The notes: generated from the letters alone by a model not told the origin. Shown: positions 6,117 through 13,823, numbered from the stretch's first letter. The stretch: 16,975 bases of DNA from GCA-002790615 sp964438025 (GCA_964438025.1 CAYTIK010000021.1:1-16975), one strand, 5' to 3'. Program-made: numbers and translations.

Positions 6117-9100
6117 ATGACCAAGGAATGCTTTAATTGTCAAAAAGAAATCACAAAACCAGAAGAGGGTATATGCCCTCATTGTGGCGTTAAATTTGAT
6201 TTGAAGTTTGATGAACATTATGCCATACAAAAACAAATAGACACCGCTGCTAATTATAAAAGAGAGGGAAAGTATGATAAAAGTATCAAAATATACGAAG
6301 TGATAAATGATTCATTTCCAAACAACCCAATTATTTACAAGAGTTGGGCTAAAACTTTAATTTCAAGCGGCAACTACGATCTTAGTTTGGAATACTTCGT
6401 TAAAGCGATAAAGCTTTTTCAATTTTTTGATTGTAAAGATCATAACTGCGAAAAATTTGTCGATCTATTAATGAATGAGCCAAGGAACTCAAAAGAATTT
6501 TTGCTTTTTCTTAAACAAATTAGCGGAAATGAAAAATACGAGGTAGCCTCTAACAGTGTTAACGATCATATTGATGTTGCCAAAAATTTTAATGAAAAGA
6601 AGAAGGTAATAATAGAACATCTCCGAAAAAATAAAGGGAATATAATTGTGACTGGATGTCTGAATGATTATAAGAAAAAACACGGTGAAAATTCAATAAC
6701 TTCTGGAATTTGTGATGACTCGGGTAATGAAGAGTTGAAACGGGGGGAAATGGAAATTGCTAAATCATTTTTTTTGCATGGATCTGCTTTTGGTTTAACA
6801 TCTAAAATGTCTTGTTATAACTCACCAAGAGATCTTGTCTGTATTGGCGATTGCCTCACTATGCTTATAACAAAATATACATTAAATGATAATGCTCGCG
6901 ATATTATTACGAAAGCAACAGCGTTGGCATATATCTACCTATCTCGTGTAATTGAAAAAAAGCCTAATTTTACTCAATATGCCTATGTGTATCGCGCAAA
7001 CTTATTTCAAAATCATAAAAATCAAGAGGTCGTTCGAGATTTAATAAGTAATTTTAGCTTAACGAGTTTTGTAGAGCCATTTATTATTTCAGATTACTAT
7101 ATGGCTGCCAGCGACAAAAAATCCGTATTCGTAGATCTTTTATCTGAAGCTAAATATTTACACGAATATCTTGAAGATATTACCGTCGCGGGAAAAGATG
7201 CAGACGAGTATTCATTAGAAGACATGGCCAAGATTGGAGAAGGGAGACATGTGTTGCTTTTTAAGATACTTGAACAAAAATATAAGAATGGCGACTACGA
7301 TATCACGATGCAAGAACTGGAAAGTATTTTTGATACAAAATTAATAGAAGAAAAGTTTATGAAAAACTTTTGCGAAAAATGCTTTAAGGAAATAAAAATC
7401 AATAAAGATCACCAGGAATGGTGCCCATATTACAATTCATCTTCGGAAACATTAGGGGATTTTTTGGAAAATGATTATATTTTAAAAGGATTAGAGTTAA
7501 ATGCAGAAAAAAAAGAAGCATTAAAAACCATACTTAATCTCAATCATAAAAATACTCTCATAACCGCACGAGCTGGCACAGGTAAATCAACACTTTTGTG
7601 CTCACTTATTTATATTTTGATTAAAAAATACAATATTAACAAAAATAAAATCTTGCTACTGTCATTTAATAGACCCGTTATGGAAAAAAATGATAAAGAT
7701 CTGAAAGATAAATTTTCTATACATGATTTCTTCGGTGTACACACTTTTGATAGACTTGCTAATCAAATTGTTAAAACTCCCGGAAAAGTTCTTGATATAT
7801 TATCAGGTCAGAGATTGACTGATACTATCGCTGATATTATTAAAAAACAATCCTTAGCTTATCGATTAAAATATTGGTGGTATCTTAGCGAGCTAGATAA
7901 AGAATATAAAATTGATGCAAAAATTCACGTAAGTCTTCTCGGGGAAGATTTAAAATCCTATGGTGAAAAATCTATTGCTAATTTTTTATTTGAGAATGGA
8001 TTAGATTATGAATATGAGCCAGTTATAAGGTGGAATGAAAATCAATATCGTCCAGATTTTTTAGTTACACAAAGTAATCGGAGGGTCATCATTGAGTATT
8101 TTGGCTTTACTGATCGTGAATATTTGCAACAAGCACAAAGAAAAAGAGAATATTGGGGAGGAAGAAGAAATGATTATCAATTTATTGAAATGAGTATAGG
8201 AGATTTTAGAGGAGAAAGAAATAATCCCGGAGAGTTTTTAGGCACTTTAAAACAAAAATTAGAAGGTGTTGGTTTGACGCTTAGAGCACTTTCGGAAAAT
8301 GAAAAGGCGGAGGAAATATTTAAAAACAAGATTAGTTTGAGAAAAATTTCAGATGTGGCACTTAAATTTATTGATTTTGCACAAGCGCAATGTATTACTC
8401 CCAATGATATATCCAATAGGCTTGAAGATGAAAACTACACTAGAGTTTTAGCAAGAAAAGATAAATTTTTTAGTGAGTTTGCTAATAGTGTTTATGCGGA
8501 ATTTATTAAATGTTTAAATGAGCAAGGGTTGTATAATTTTTCTAAGGTAATGAAATCAGCCGTTGGTATTATTTTAAAAACTAAAGGTGAGTGTTCGATG
8601 AATCTCGGCCCGAACAGAGATATTAAAGTTAAAATCAAAGATATGGAGTGGGTGCTAATTGATGAATTTCAAGATTATTCACCGGCGTATCATGAATTAA
8701 TAAGTGCGATAAAAAGAGTTAATCCTAATGTAAAATTTGTTTGCGTAGGTGATGATTGGCAAGCAGTCAATGGATTTGCAGGATCAGATACAAAATACAT
8801 GTCTGATTACGAAAAAAATTTTTCAGACGAAGATGTAAAAAAAGTTAATTTACCAACGAACTTACGTAGTAAAAAAAATATTGTTGATGCCGGGAATAAC
8901 TTAATGGACGGATTAGGAATAAAAGCTATTGCTGAAAATAAAGACGATACGGCTTGTGTTTGGATTCGCAGTATGCCCATTGGGAGAAGAGCTGATTCTT
9001 CAAAAATTCAAATCTATTTAGAAGCTGTTCGTGCTATTATTTCCGAGCATCCAAATGAAAAGATTACTATTTTGCATCGCAATAATAAAATATTTGGTTT

Positions 9101-9404
9101 AGATCTCAAATATTTTAAAGAATGGTTGAGAGTTAATAATAACATCAAGATTTCTACCATACATAAATATAAAGGGGAGGAGAATGACATAATTATCTTT
9201 GTTAATGTTACCAATTTTAACCATCCCATGATGCACCCAGATCGGTCAAGGCATTACATTTTAGGACTAACAGATAAAAAAATTATTGATGAAGAAAGAA
9301 GATTATTTTATGTTGCCATGACTCGTGCAAAAAAAGCTATTCATGTTGTAACTGATACTGAAGACCGAAGCCCTTTTATAAATGATTTAATGTATAGACA
9401 ATGA
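6117..9404 (+). CDS. Zinc ribbon-TPR-UvrD helicase with inserted PD-(D/E)xK-like domain
   Basis: A 1095-aa multidomain protein. An N-terminal zinc ribbon (C5, C8, C20, C23) is followed by two TPR-like helical repeats (about 38-105) and a helical region of unknown fold. A second, incomplete zinc site (C419, C422, C436, with CPYY where CPxC is expected) precedes the motor. Helicase motifs: Walker A RAGTGKS (485-491), DEFQD (849-853), GDDWQ (878-882) and VAMTRA (1066-1071), typical of UvrD/Rep SF1A 3'-to-5' helicases. Between Walker A and the DE box lies a nuclease-like insert (GE at 616-617, RPDFLV with D647, IIEYFG with E660). Its usual catalytic lysine is absent, so it may bind rather than cut DNA, or use another residue. 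TPRs suggest a protein partner, perhaps the protease encoded 20 bases downstream. The SD is weak. Role in DNA defence or repair is inferred. Confidence 0.88.
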   Translation: MTKECFNCQKEITKPEEGICPHCGVKFDLKFDEHYAIQKQIDTAANYKREGKYDKSIKIYEVINDSFPNNPIIYKSWAKTLISSGNYDLSLEYFVKAIKLFQFFDCKDHNCEKFVDLLMNEPRNSKEFLLFLKQISGNEKYEVASNSVNDHIDVAKNFNEKKKVIIEHLRKNKGNIIVTGCLNDYKKKHGENSITSGICDDSGNEELKRGEMEIAKSFFLHGSAFGLTSKMSCYNSPRDLVCIGDCLTMLITKYTLNDNARDIITKATALAYIYLSRVIEKKPNFTQYAYVYRANLFQNHKNQEVVRDLISNFSLTSFVEPFIISDYYMAASDKKSVFVDLLSEAKYLHEYLEDITVAGKDADEYSLEDMAKIGEGRHVLLFKILEQKYKNGDYDITMQELESIFDTKLIEEKFMKNFCEKCFKEIKINKDHQEWCPYYNSSSETLGDFLENDYILKGLELNAEKKEALKTILNLNHKNTLITARAGTGKSTLLCSLIYILIKKYNINKNKILLLSFNRPVMEKNDKDLKDKFSIHDFFGVHTFDRLANQIVKTPGKVLDILSGQRLTDTIADIIKKQSLAYRLKYWWYLSELDKEYKIDAKIHVSLLGEDLKSYGEKSIANFLFENGLDYEYEPVIRWNENQYRPDFLVTQSNRRVIIEYFGFTDREYLQQAQRKREYWGGRRNDYQFIEMSIGDFRGERNNPGEFLGTLKQKLEGVGLTLRALSENEKAEEIFKNKISLRKISDVALKFIDFAQAQCITPNDISNRLEDENYTRVLARKDKFFSEFANSVYAEFIKCLNEQGLYNFSKVMKSAVGIILKTKGECSMNLGPNRDIKVKIKDMEWVLIDEFQDYSPAYHELISAIKRVNPNVKFVCVGDDWQAVNGFAGSDTKYMSDYEKNFSDEDVKKVNLPTNLRSKKNIVDAGNNLMDGLGIKAIAENKDDTACVWIRSMPIGRRADSSKIQIYLEAVRAIISEHPNEKITILHRNNKIFGLDLKYFKEWLRVNNNIKISTIHKYKGEENDIIIFVNVTNFNHPMMHPDRSRHYILGLTDKKIIDEERRLFYVAMTRAKKAIHVVTDTEDRSPFINDLMYRQ

Positions 9405-9423
9405 AATTAAAATTCAAGAAGGT

Positions 9424-11301
9424 ATGAATTCAGAAGATTTTAAAAAGGAAAATAAGAGGGGTTGGAAATTTATGCTTTACTTTTTTTATGGCTGGTTAGT
9501 TTTCTTTTTATGCGTATGTTTTTTGATTATACAGGGAGGTTATAATTTGATTTCGGAATTGAAAGAAGAATGGGTTCTCGTCTTTTTTCTTACGGTTATA
9601 CCGGCTCTCCTGACAATTCCTTTAGTTGCCCGTATAGTTAGGAAAGAAAAAATATTTACAAAGTTTTATTACCATCTGTTATATTTTTCCATTGGTTTTT
9701 CGCTTTTTTTCTTATGGTTAGGAAGTGATCCGGCAGATTCAATAATTATAGCGCTTATGGCCGGGTGGATAGTGTCAATAATTATAAAACTTTTTAAAAA
9801 ATTATTTAGGAAGAAAGAGCGTTTGGAAAAGGATAGCCAAAAAAATTTAGAATTTCAAAAAGAAAATAATAATAGCCGAAAATATGTTGCTTACTTTTTT
9901 TGTGGTTGGCTGTTTTTTTCTGCTTTGATGTTTGGTTTGTTTAAATGGGCGACTATAACAACGGATCTAACGTGGGGTTTGATTTTATACATTCTTGTTC
10001 CAATTTTTCTGGCTCTCTTTATAACTCCCTTAATCACTCTTGCAATCAGAAGTGAAAAAACACATGCATTTGCAGTCAGAATTGAAGCCTATTTCAGACG
10101 GCTTCTTTTCCCTGTTTATCTTTTTCCCATCAAGTTGGTGACTTACAGCACGTATTATCTGATTAAATTCATCGTTGGTCTTATTATTTCCCTTCTCAAG
10201 ATTATCCGGGATTTCATAGTTTTTCCTTTTCGAAGCATTAAGAATTTACTTAAATCGTTTTTCATAGTGGCCTTGGTCGCCTATATAGCTGTTTCATTTT
10301 TTGTTAATTTTGATTATCTGAATACTCATTACGGCTGGTATGAAAAATTTTTCATTTGCGGGATGAACAGATCCGGAGTCAATAAAAAATTAAAAAATTC
10401 CGTGGTAAGAATAGTGGGCGGATATTCAGAAGGAACGGGATTTTTTATCAAACCCAATGAGATCGTGACTAATTTTCATGTGATTGACGGTGAACCCAGT
10501 CCAAAAATAATTTTTCCTGACGGCAGTTTTATAGTTCCGAAAAGCATAGTTGGCAATAAAGATATGGATCTGGCAATCATCTTTACCGAAAAAAATTATC
10601 CGGAAATGAAACTAGAAACTGCTTTCCATAAGATTGAATTATATGCAAACGAACCATTGATTGCGACCGGCTATGCGTTGGGAACCGATTTGACCGGCAG
10701 CGCTACTCAATTGGAGGGTAATTTTATGGATTATCGAACAATGCGATATCCCCCTTATGGCTATATCCAGACCAATATAAGTTTAGTGCCAGGCATGAGT
10801 GGAGGCTCATTGGCTGACCAATGTGGCCTTGTTCTTGGCATCAACACTATCACCGTTGGTGGAATTTCTCTCTTTATTCCCTTTGACATATTCCCCAATA
10901 TGGAAGAATTTTCCGATGAAGACATAAAGAAAATTCAAGTTAATCCTGCTGCTTCGCCACAAGAAGCAGTTAAGGCTTTCTATACTTACCTGAAAGCCAG
11001 AAAAATGAAAGAAGGGTTTGGTTTATTAAGCGAAAAATATCTGCTAAGCACTAATTTTGAAGAGTGGAACAACCGCTTTAGCGATGTTATCGATGTGGAT
11101 GTAATTTCTACTGAGAAATATGAAAAAACAGCCGATACCGTATTTGTTAAATTTATAACAAAAAATTGGGTCAACAATGATGTGGAAATGCATTATTATG
11201 GAGGCACATGGAAAACTATTTTGGAAGACGACGTTTACAAAATGCTGAAAAGTAATATTAAGGAAGTTTTAGATCCGGATGAGATGTGGTTTTATGAATA
11301 A
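9424..11301 (+). CDS. Membrane-anchored trypsin-like serine protease with NTF2-like tail
   Basis: A 625-aa protein. The N-terminal half is membrane-embedded: two related hydrophobic blocks (about residues 17-75 and 155-212, each beginning KxxxYFFxGWL and ending before RxEK) look like an internal duplication. A spacer carries a basic stretch and a QKNLEFQKEN polar linker, and further hydrophobic segments reach about residue 300. The soluble part is a chymotrypsin-fold S1 protease of the HtrA/S1C kind: TNFHVI (H352), DMDLAI (D382) and GMSGGS (S459) give a complete triad. No PDZ domain is seen. Residues 505-620 (PQEAVKAFYTYLKARK..., ...YYGGTWKTI) resemble an NTF2/SnoaL-like domain. An AAGAAGG sits too close to the ATG for a normal SD, so coupling to the helicase gene is likely. 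Possible roles: quality control, or an effector cleaving a cell protein when the helicase senses foreign DNA. The effector role is inference. Confidence 0.85.
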   Translation: MNSEDFKKENKRGWKFMLYFFYGWLVFFLCVCFLIIQGGYNLISELKEEWVLVFFLTVIPALLTIPLVARIVRKEKIFTKFYYHLLYFSIGFSLFFLWLGSDPADSIIIALMAGWIVSIIIKLFKKLFRKKERLEKDSQKNLEFQKENNNSRKYVAYFFCGWLFFSALMFGLFKWATITTDLTWGLILYILVPIFLALFITPLITLAIRSEKTHAFAVRIEAYFRRLLFPVYLFPIKLVTYSTYYLIKFIVGLIISLLKIIRDFIVFPFRSIKNLLKSFFIVALVAYIAVSFFVNFDYLNTHYGWYEKFFICGMNRSGVNKKLKNSVVRIVGGYSEGTGFFIKPNEIVTNFHVIDGEPSPKIIFPDGSFIVPKSIVGNKDMDLAIIFTEKNYPEMKLETAFHKIELYANEPLIATGYALGTDLTGSATQLEGNFMDYRTMRYPPYGYIQTNISLVPGMSGGSLADQCGLVLGINTITVGGISLFIPFDIFPNMEEFSDEDIKKIQVNPAASPQEAVKAFYTYLKARKMKEGFGLLSEKYLLSTNFEEWNNRFSDVIDVDVISTEKYEKTADTVFVKFITKNWVNNDVEMHYYGGTWKTILEDDVYKMLKSNIKEVLDPDEMWFYE

Positions 11302-11323
11302 GGAGAATATTAGCTAGAAATAC

Positions 11324-11351
11324 TTGACGATATAAACTATGGTGATATAAT
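11324..11351 (+). promoter_or_regulatory. Sigma-70 promoter for the small nuclease-like gene
   Basis: TTGACG (11324-11329), 16-base spacer, TATAAT (11346-11351). The spacer and -10 box lie inside a long palindrome. Predicted initiation is near 11358. Confidence 0.7.
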
Positions 11352-11367
11352 ATCACTATAGTTTATA
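11331..11367. promoter_or_regulatory. 37-base operator-like palindrome over promoter
   Basis: Arms of 17 bases (11331-11347 TATAAACTATGGTGATA and 11351-11367) match at 16 of 17 positions around a 3-base centre. The palindrome covers most of the promoter spacer, the -10 box and the predicted start site. It is better suited to binding a dimeric repressor than to termination: it is AT-rich and has no T-run. Confidence 0.7.
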
Positions 11368-11370
11368 TGC

Positions 11371-11433
11371 ATGTCTACGGGTAATAGTCGTCAATCCCTA
11401 AGGACGGTAATTTTTAAACAATCGAAAGATTGA
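11371..11433 (+). CDS. Possible 20-codon leader peptide
   Basis: An ATG about 13 bases after the predicted transcription start opens a 20-codon frame (MSTGNSRQSLRTVIF...) ending in TGA, 14 bases before the ATG of the nuclease-like gene. The peptide is basic and polar. Position alone suggests a leader peptide or a short remnant of an upstream regulator; there is no SD. It may not be translated. Confidence 0.25.
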   Translation: MSTGNSRQSLRTVIFKQSKD

Positions 11434-11447
11434 CTAGAAATAAAAAT

Positions 11448-11801
11448 ATGTCTGAACATGATCAACGGGTAAGTTCACTTGTGAAATATATGCAGGAGAA
11501 CGAGTTTATTGTTAATATGGCTGCTATTCCTGGATATGATGATCCAATTTTGATAGGTCGACACGAACCTGACGCGATTGGGAAAAATGGATCGGTAATT
11601 GCAATTGGAGAGGCAAAAACAGAAGAAGATTATAACAGTCAGCACAGCCGGGAACAGTACGAAGATTTCGGAAAAAGTAATGCAGATAAAGTGTATTTGC
11701 ATTTACCGCTAAATCTTCATGGTGAAGTACGAAGAATTCTTGAAATTCTTGGCGTTAGCGGAAAATATATTCTGCTACATTATACAAGAGAACAGCAGTG
11801 A
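11448..11801 (+). CDS. Small PD-(D/E)xK nuclease-fold protein
   Basis: A 117-aa protein starting MSEHDQRVSSLVKYM. It contains a canonical PD-(D/E)xK signature: EPDAIGKNGSVIAIGEAKTEED, with PD, a 10-residue spacer across a beta hairpin, then ExK (EAK). Helices before (HDQRVSSLVKYMQ) and after it (SREQYEDF) fit the restriction-endonuclease core, and the short length means little more than that core is present. Such proteins cut DNA or act as stand-alone nucleases or resolvases; the substrate is unknown. I prefer the ATG at 11448 over the in-frame TTG at 11430, because the TTG overlaps the leader frame and has no SD. No strong SD precedes the ATG either. It has its own promoter and palindrome and ends before a terminator at 11919, so it is probably a separate transcript from the helicase-protease pair. 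Confidence 0.75.
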   Translation: MSEHDQRVSSLVKYMQENEFIVNMAAIPGYDDPILIGRHEPDAIGKNGSVIAIGEAKTEEDYNSQHSREQYEDFGKSNADKVYLHLPLNLHGEVRRILEILGVSGKYILLHYTREQQ

Positions 11802-11918
11802 TGAGGTTTCGCCAGCATTTAGTGCCAATTAGATAACTCGCCTCGAGAATGGCAAAGTTTGATAACTTGAGAGGCTAAGTCAAAGATTATCTGTGTCATA
11901 TTTTGGTGGCTTTACCTA

Positions 11919-11943
11919 AAAACCCGGCTTAATGCCGGGTTTT
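11919..11943 (+). terminator. Terminator after the nuclease-like gene
   Basis: Perfect 10-bp arms AAAACCCGGC / GCCGGGTTTT with a TTAAT loop, 117 bases after the stop at 11801. The A- and T-flanks make it usable on both strands. The intervening 11802-11918 contains no gene that I can support. Confidence 0.8.
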
Positions 11944-12037
11944 AAAATGACTTCTTACCTTCTATTTTGCGCAAAGTTGGGCGACCTTTTTTCGATTTTT
12001 TGAGGCCTCCGGGTCTCTCGATAAAAAAGTCTGACTG

Positions 12038-12110
12038 TTGCCCGGGTAGGATTCGAACCTACGCAATGGCGGTACCAAAAACCGCTGCCTTACCGCTTGG
12101 CTACCGGGCA
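12038..12110 (-). tRNA. trnQ: tRNA-Gln (anticodon UUG)
   Basis: The minus strand folds as a full cloverleaf: acceptor TGCCCGG / CCGGGCA, D-arm GCCAAGCGGTAAGGC, anticodon stem GCGGT / ACCGC with loop TTTTGGT (UUG at 34-36), and T-arm GTAGG TTCGAAT CCTAC. Discriminator A is at 12038. CCA is not encoded. The D-arm and anticodon region closely match bacterial tRNA-Gln. Its first 21 bases overlap the end of the HTH protein gene on the same strand. Confidence 0.95.
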
Positions 12111-12791
12111 ATATTGTATTTTTAAATTTTCAATGATTCCCAAAGTCCATCCAAATATTTTTCTATTCAAATCGGTGCTTCTCTTTATGTCAATCCTTAA
12201 CATCCCATGATAATTATCCCCGGTATTTTTTCTAATTGTTTTAGGATTGTGATTTTTAAAATAAATTCTTTCAATTTTTGTGTGTAGTAATTTTTCCCAG
12301 AATTTTTTAATTTTCTCTTTTTCGCCTGTCCTGTGCATGTATATCGAATAGATGAGATCTTTTTTTCGCAGTCCGCATACATCTCTCAGCCATTTATCAA
12401 ACAGGAGCACCATTCCATAATCATAATTACAAAATGAAACTCTCTGCGAAACATTATGCGCTTTTTGTTTTGCTCCTTCCGCCCAGTATATCGCTGTTCC
12501 GATGAGCCAAAATTCTCTCGCGGAAATATTTCCGATTTCTTTCTTTGCGGCACTTACAGTAATAAATTCTCTGGAAATTCTGGCCTGTCGGCATGCTGCC
12601 TGCGCTTTCAACTGAGCCAGCCTTCTTTTTTCGGTTAATCTTTGTGTTTGTTTTTTGGCCATGCCTACACCTCTGAGCCAGAGCGACAGCGTTGATTTTG
12701 CAATAGGAAGCTTAGCAAGAATTTCATTGTAAGAAAATCCTTTCTTTCTGAACCGAATAGCTTTAATTTTCTCTTTTTCTTTTTTTATCAT
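12090..12791 (-). CDS. HTH protein, possibly LAGLIDADG-like, ending inside tRNA-Gln
   Basis: A 233-aa protein. The N-terminus (KIKAIRFRKKGFSYNEILAKLPIAKSTLSLWL) is a clear Hin-like helix-turn-helix. A basic linker follows, then a domain with WLIGTAIYWAEGAK, a beta-rich middle and WTLGI near the end. The layout, with two LIGTAxYWAEG/GWTLGI-like helices, recalls the paired motifs of LAGLIDADG homing endonucleases, and similar proteins are common in Parcubacteria; I am not certain it is an active nuclease. I chose ATG 12791 because the promoter at 12815-12843 places transcription start near 12808, after the GTG at 12812. The last residues, CPVAKR plus the stop, are encoded by the 5' end of tRNA-Gln, so the reading frame uses the tRNA gene as its terminus. 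A mobile origin is likely. Confidence 0.75.
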   Translation of the reverse strand: MIKKEKEKIKAIRFRKKGFSYNEILAKLPIAKSTLSLWLRGVGMAKKQTQRLTEKRRLAQLKAQAACRQARISREFITVSAAKKEIGNISAREFWLIGTAIYWAEGAKQKAHNVSQRVSFCNYDYGMVLLFDKWLRDVCGLRKKDLIYSIYMHRTGEKEKIKKFWEKLLHTKIERIYFKNHNPKTIRKNTGDNYHGMLRIDIKRSTDLNRKIFGWTLGIIENLKIQYCPVAKR

Positions 12792-12814
12792 AAAACTACT
12801 GATGCTACACACAT

Positions 12815-12843
12815 ATCATACAACAGTAGTTCGCTATTGTCAA
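12815..12843 (-). promoter_or_regulatory. Sigma-70 promoter for the HTH gene (and possibly tRNA-Gln)
   Basis: Minus strand: TTGACA (12843-12838), 17-base spacer, TATGAT (12820-12815), with start near 12808 and a leader of about 17 nt. An inverted repeat (AACTACTG / CAGTAGTT, roughly 12793-12830) spans the -10 region and start site and could be an operator. No other promoter is obvious before the tRNA, so the two may be cotranscribed. Confidence 0.7.
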
Positions 12844-12896
12844 ATTACTACCGCTCTGGCTTGCCTGCCCGGTTAAAGGCTACTCCCCAATCAATA

Positions 12897-12918
12897 AAAA
12901 GACTGCTCAAAGTCTTTT
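12897..12918. terminator. Bidirectional hairpin, terminator-like
   Basis: Arms AAAAGACT / AGTCTTTT with loop GCTCAA, T-rich on both strands. No gene clearly ends here on either strand; it lies between the divergent HTH and coiled-coil genes (intergenic 12792-13071) and may insulate them. Confidence 0.45.
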
Positions 12919-12978
12919 AATATCGTATAATAATTTGCTATAAAAATCAACCATTTTAAAATCTGAGAGTGTTTTTAC

Positions 12979-13007
12979 TTGACACTTTTTTTAAAATAAT
13001 ATATAGT
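12979..13007 (+). promoter_or_regulatory. Sigma-70 promoter of the coiled-coil gene
   Basis: TTGACA (12979-12984), 17-base AT-rich spacer, TATAGT (13002-13007). Predicted start is near 13014, giving a leader of about 58 nt that ends in an AAGGAGAG ribosome binding site. Confidence 0.8.
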
Positions 13008-13071
13008 ATTCGGAAGTTCCCAACTGGCTGGGTTAGTCAGAAAAAAACAAAAAAGCGAAGAAAGGAGAGTT

Positions 13072-13632
13072 ATGGAAAAAGACAAGAAGTTTCGGAGGGA
13101 AGGCATGGAAGGATTGGCAGCTCTTTTTCAGGCGCTGGAGGACGGTCCGCCCGAAGGATTCGAAGCTGTTCCGAAACCGGCCAGCACGATTCTTTTGGAA
13201 TCCATGATTGCCGGGAAAATGGCTGAAGTAAGCCATCTCGCTGGGGCTGTAAGGGCCTTCGCTGATCAACGCGATAAGGATAGCGAGAATATGACGGCGC
13301 TCAAAAACAAGGTGCCGGAGCTCGAGGGTACGGTAGAAAGTCTGCATTCAACTCTGCGTACGACACGAAGCAGGGCCGAATCGGCAGAGCAGAGATTGTC
13401 TGACGCGCGGCAAGGGCTCAAAATAGCGCGCGAGCAAAGAGATGGCTATTTGGTTCTGCTCGATTCCGTCAGGAGCATTGTCAGAAACAACAAGGAAGCG
13501 CCGGCGGCGGATATCGTCCAGGCGTTGAAGAAAACGTTTAACATCGCCGAACCCAAGCCGGTCGAACCCAGCCAGGTCGAATCCAGCTCCGTCGAACCCG
13601 GTCCTGCCGAATCCGCGCAGCCTGCCCAGTGA
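13072..13632 (+). CDS. Coiled-coil orphan protein with Pro/Glu-rich tail
   Basis: 186 aa, unrecognised. A strong SD (AAAGGAGAG) lies about 5 bases before the ATG, and the gene has its own promoter and terminator, so expression is well supported. Residues about 45-135 are charged and heptad-like (e.g. AESAEQRLSDARQGLKIAREQRD), predicting a long coiled coil. The C-terminus (about 160-186) is a low-complexity run of near-repeats (VEPSQVES, VEPGPAES), probably disordered. There is no signal peptide or membrane segment, so it should be cytoplasmic. Its GC content and codon choice (GCC, GCG, CCG, CGC) are clearly higher in G+C than the AT-rich genes around it, suggesting recent transfer or a different expression class. 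Confidence 0.8.
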   Translation: MEKDKKFRREGMEGLAALFQALEDGPPEGFEAVPKPASTILLESMIAGKMAEVSHLAGAVRAFADQRDKDSENMTALKNKVPELEGTVESLHSTLRTTRSRAESAEQRLSDARQGLKIAREQRDGYLVLLDSVRSIVRNNKEAPAADIVQALKKTFNIAEPKPVEPSQVESSSVEPGPAESAQPAQ

Positions 13633-13676
13633 GGCATAACAACCAGTTCCTTTTAGTCTAATCTTAGAGTCAGAAT

Positions 13677-13716
13677 CCGCCCGGTCGAGAATTCATCGAC
13701 CGAGGCGGGTTTTTTT
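13677..13716 (+). terminator. Rho-independent terminator of the coiled-coil gene
   Basis: A strong GC-rich stem (CCGCC, CGGTCGA / TCGACCG, GGCGG with a one-base bulge) and 7-base loop GAATTCA, followed by TTTTTTT, 45 bases after the stop. Confidence 0.9.
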
Positions 13717-13729
13717 ATGCAAAAGTTCC

Positions 13730-13800
13730 TATTTTTGGACAAAAATCAAATGCAGTTGTATTATTAAATTAATAAATTTTAACTTCGTCCCACGTTCGCA
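13730..13800 (+). repeat. 71-base direct repeat, copy 1
   Basis: Identical by eye over 71 bases to 14222-14292, beginning TATTTTTGGACAAAAATC and ending CCCACGTTCGCA. It contains the near-palindrome TTATTAAATTAATAA. It lies between the coiled-coil terminator and the cassette holding the 102-aa gene. Confidence 0.95.
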
Positions 13801-13823
13801 ACCAATAAAAAAACTTACTGAAT

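Noticed and set aside
13033..13347. 104-codon minus-strand frame opposite the coiled-coil gene
   Set aside because: A shadow of a GC-rich gene; it runs over that gene's ribosome binding site and has no start signals of its own.
3014..13632. UGA read as glycine (Gracilibacteria code)
   Set aside because: UGA ends several intact genes (PIF1-like, UvrD-like, coiled-coil) at expected lengths.
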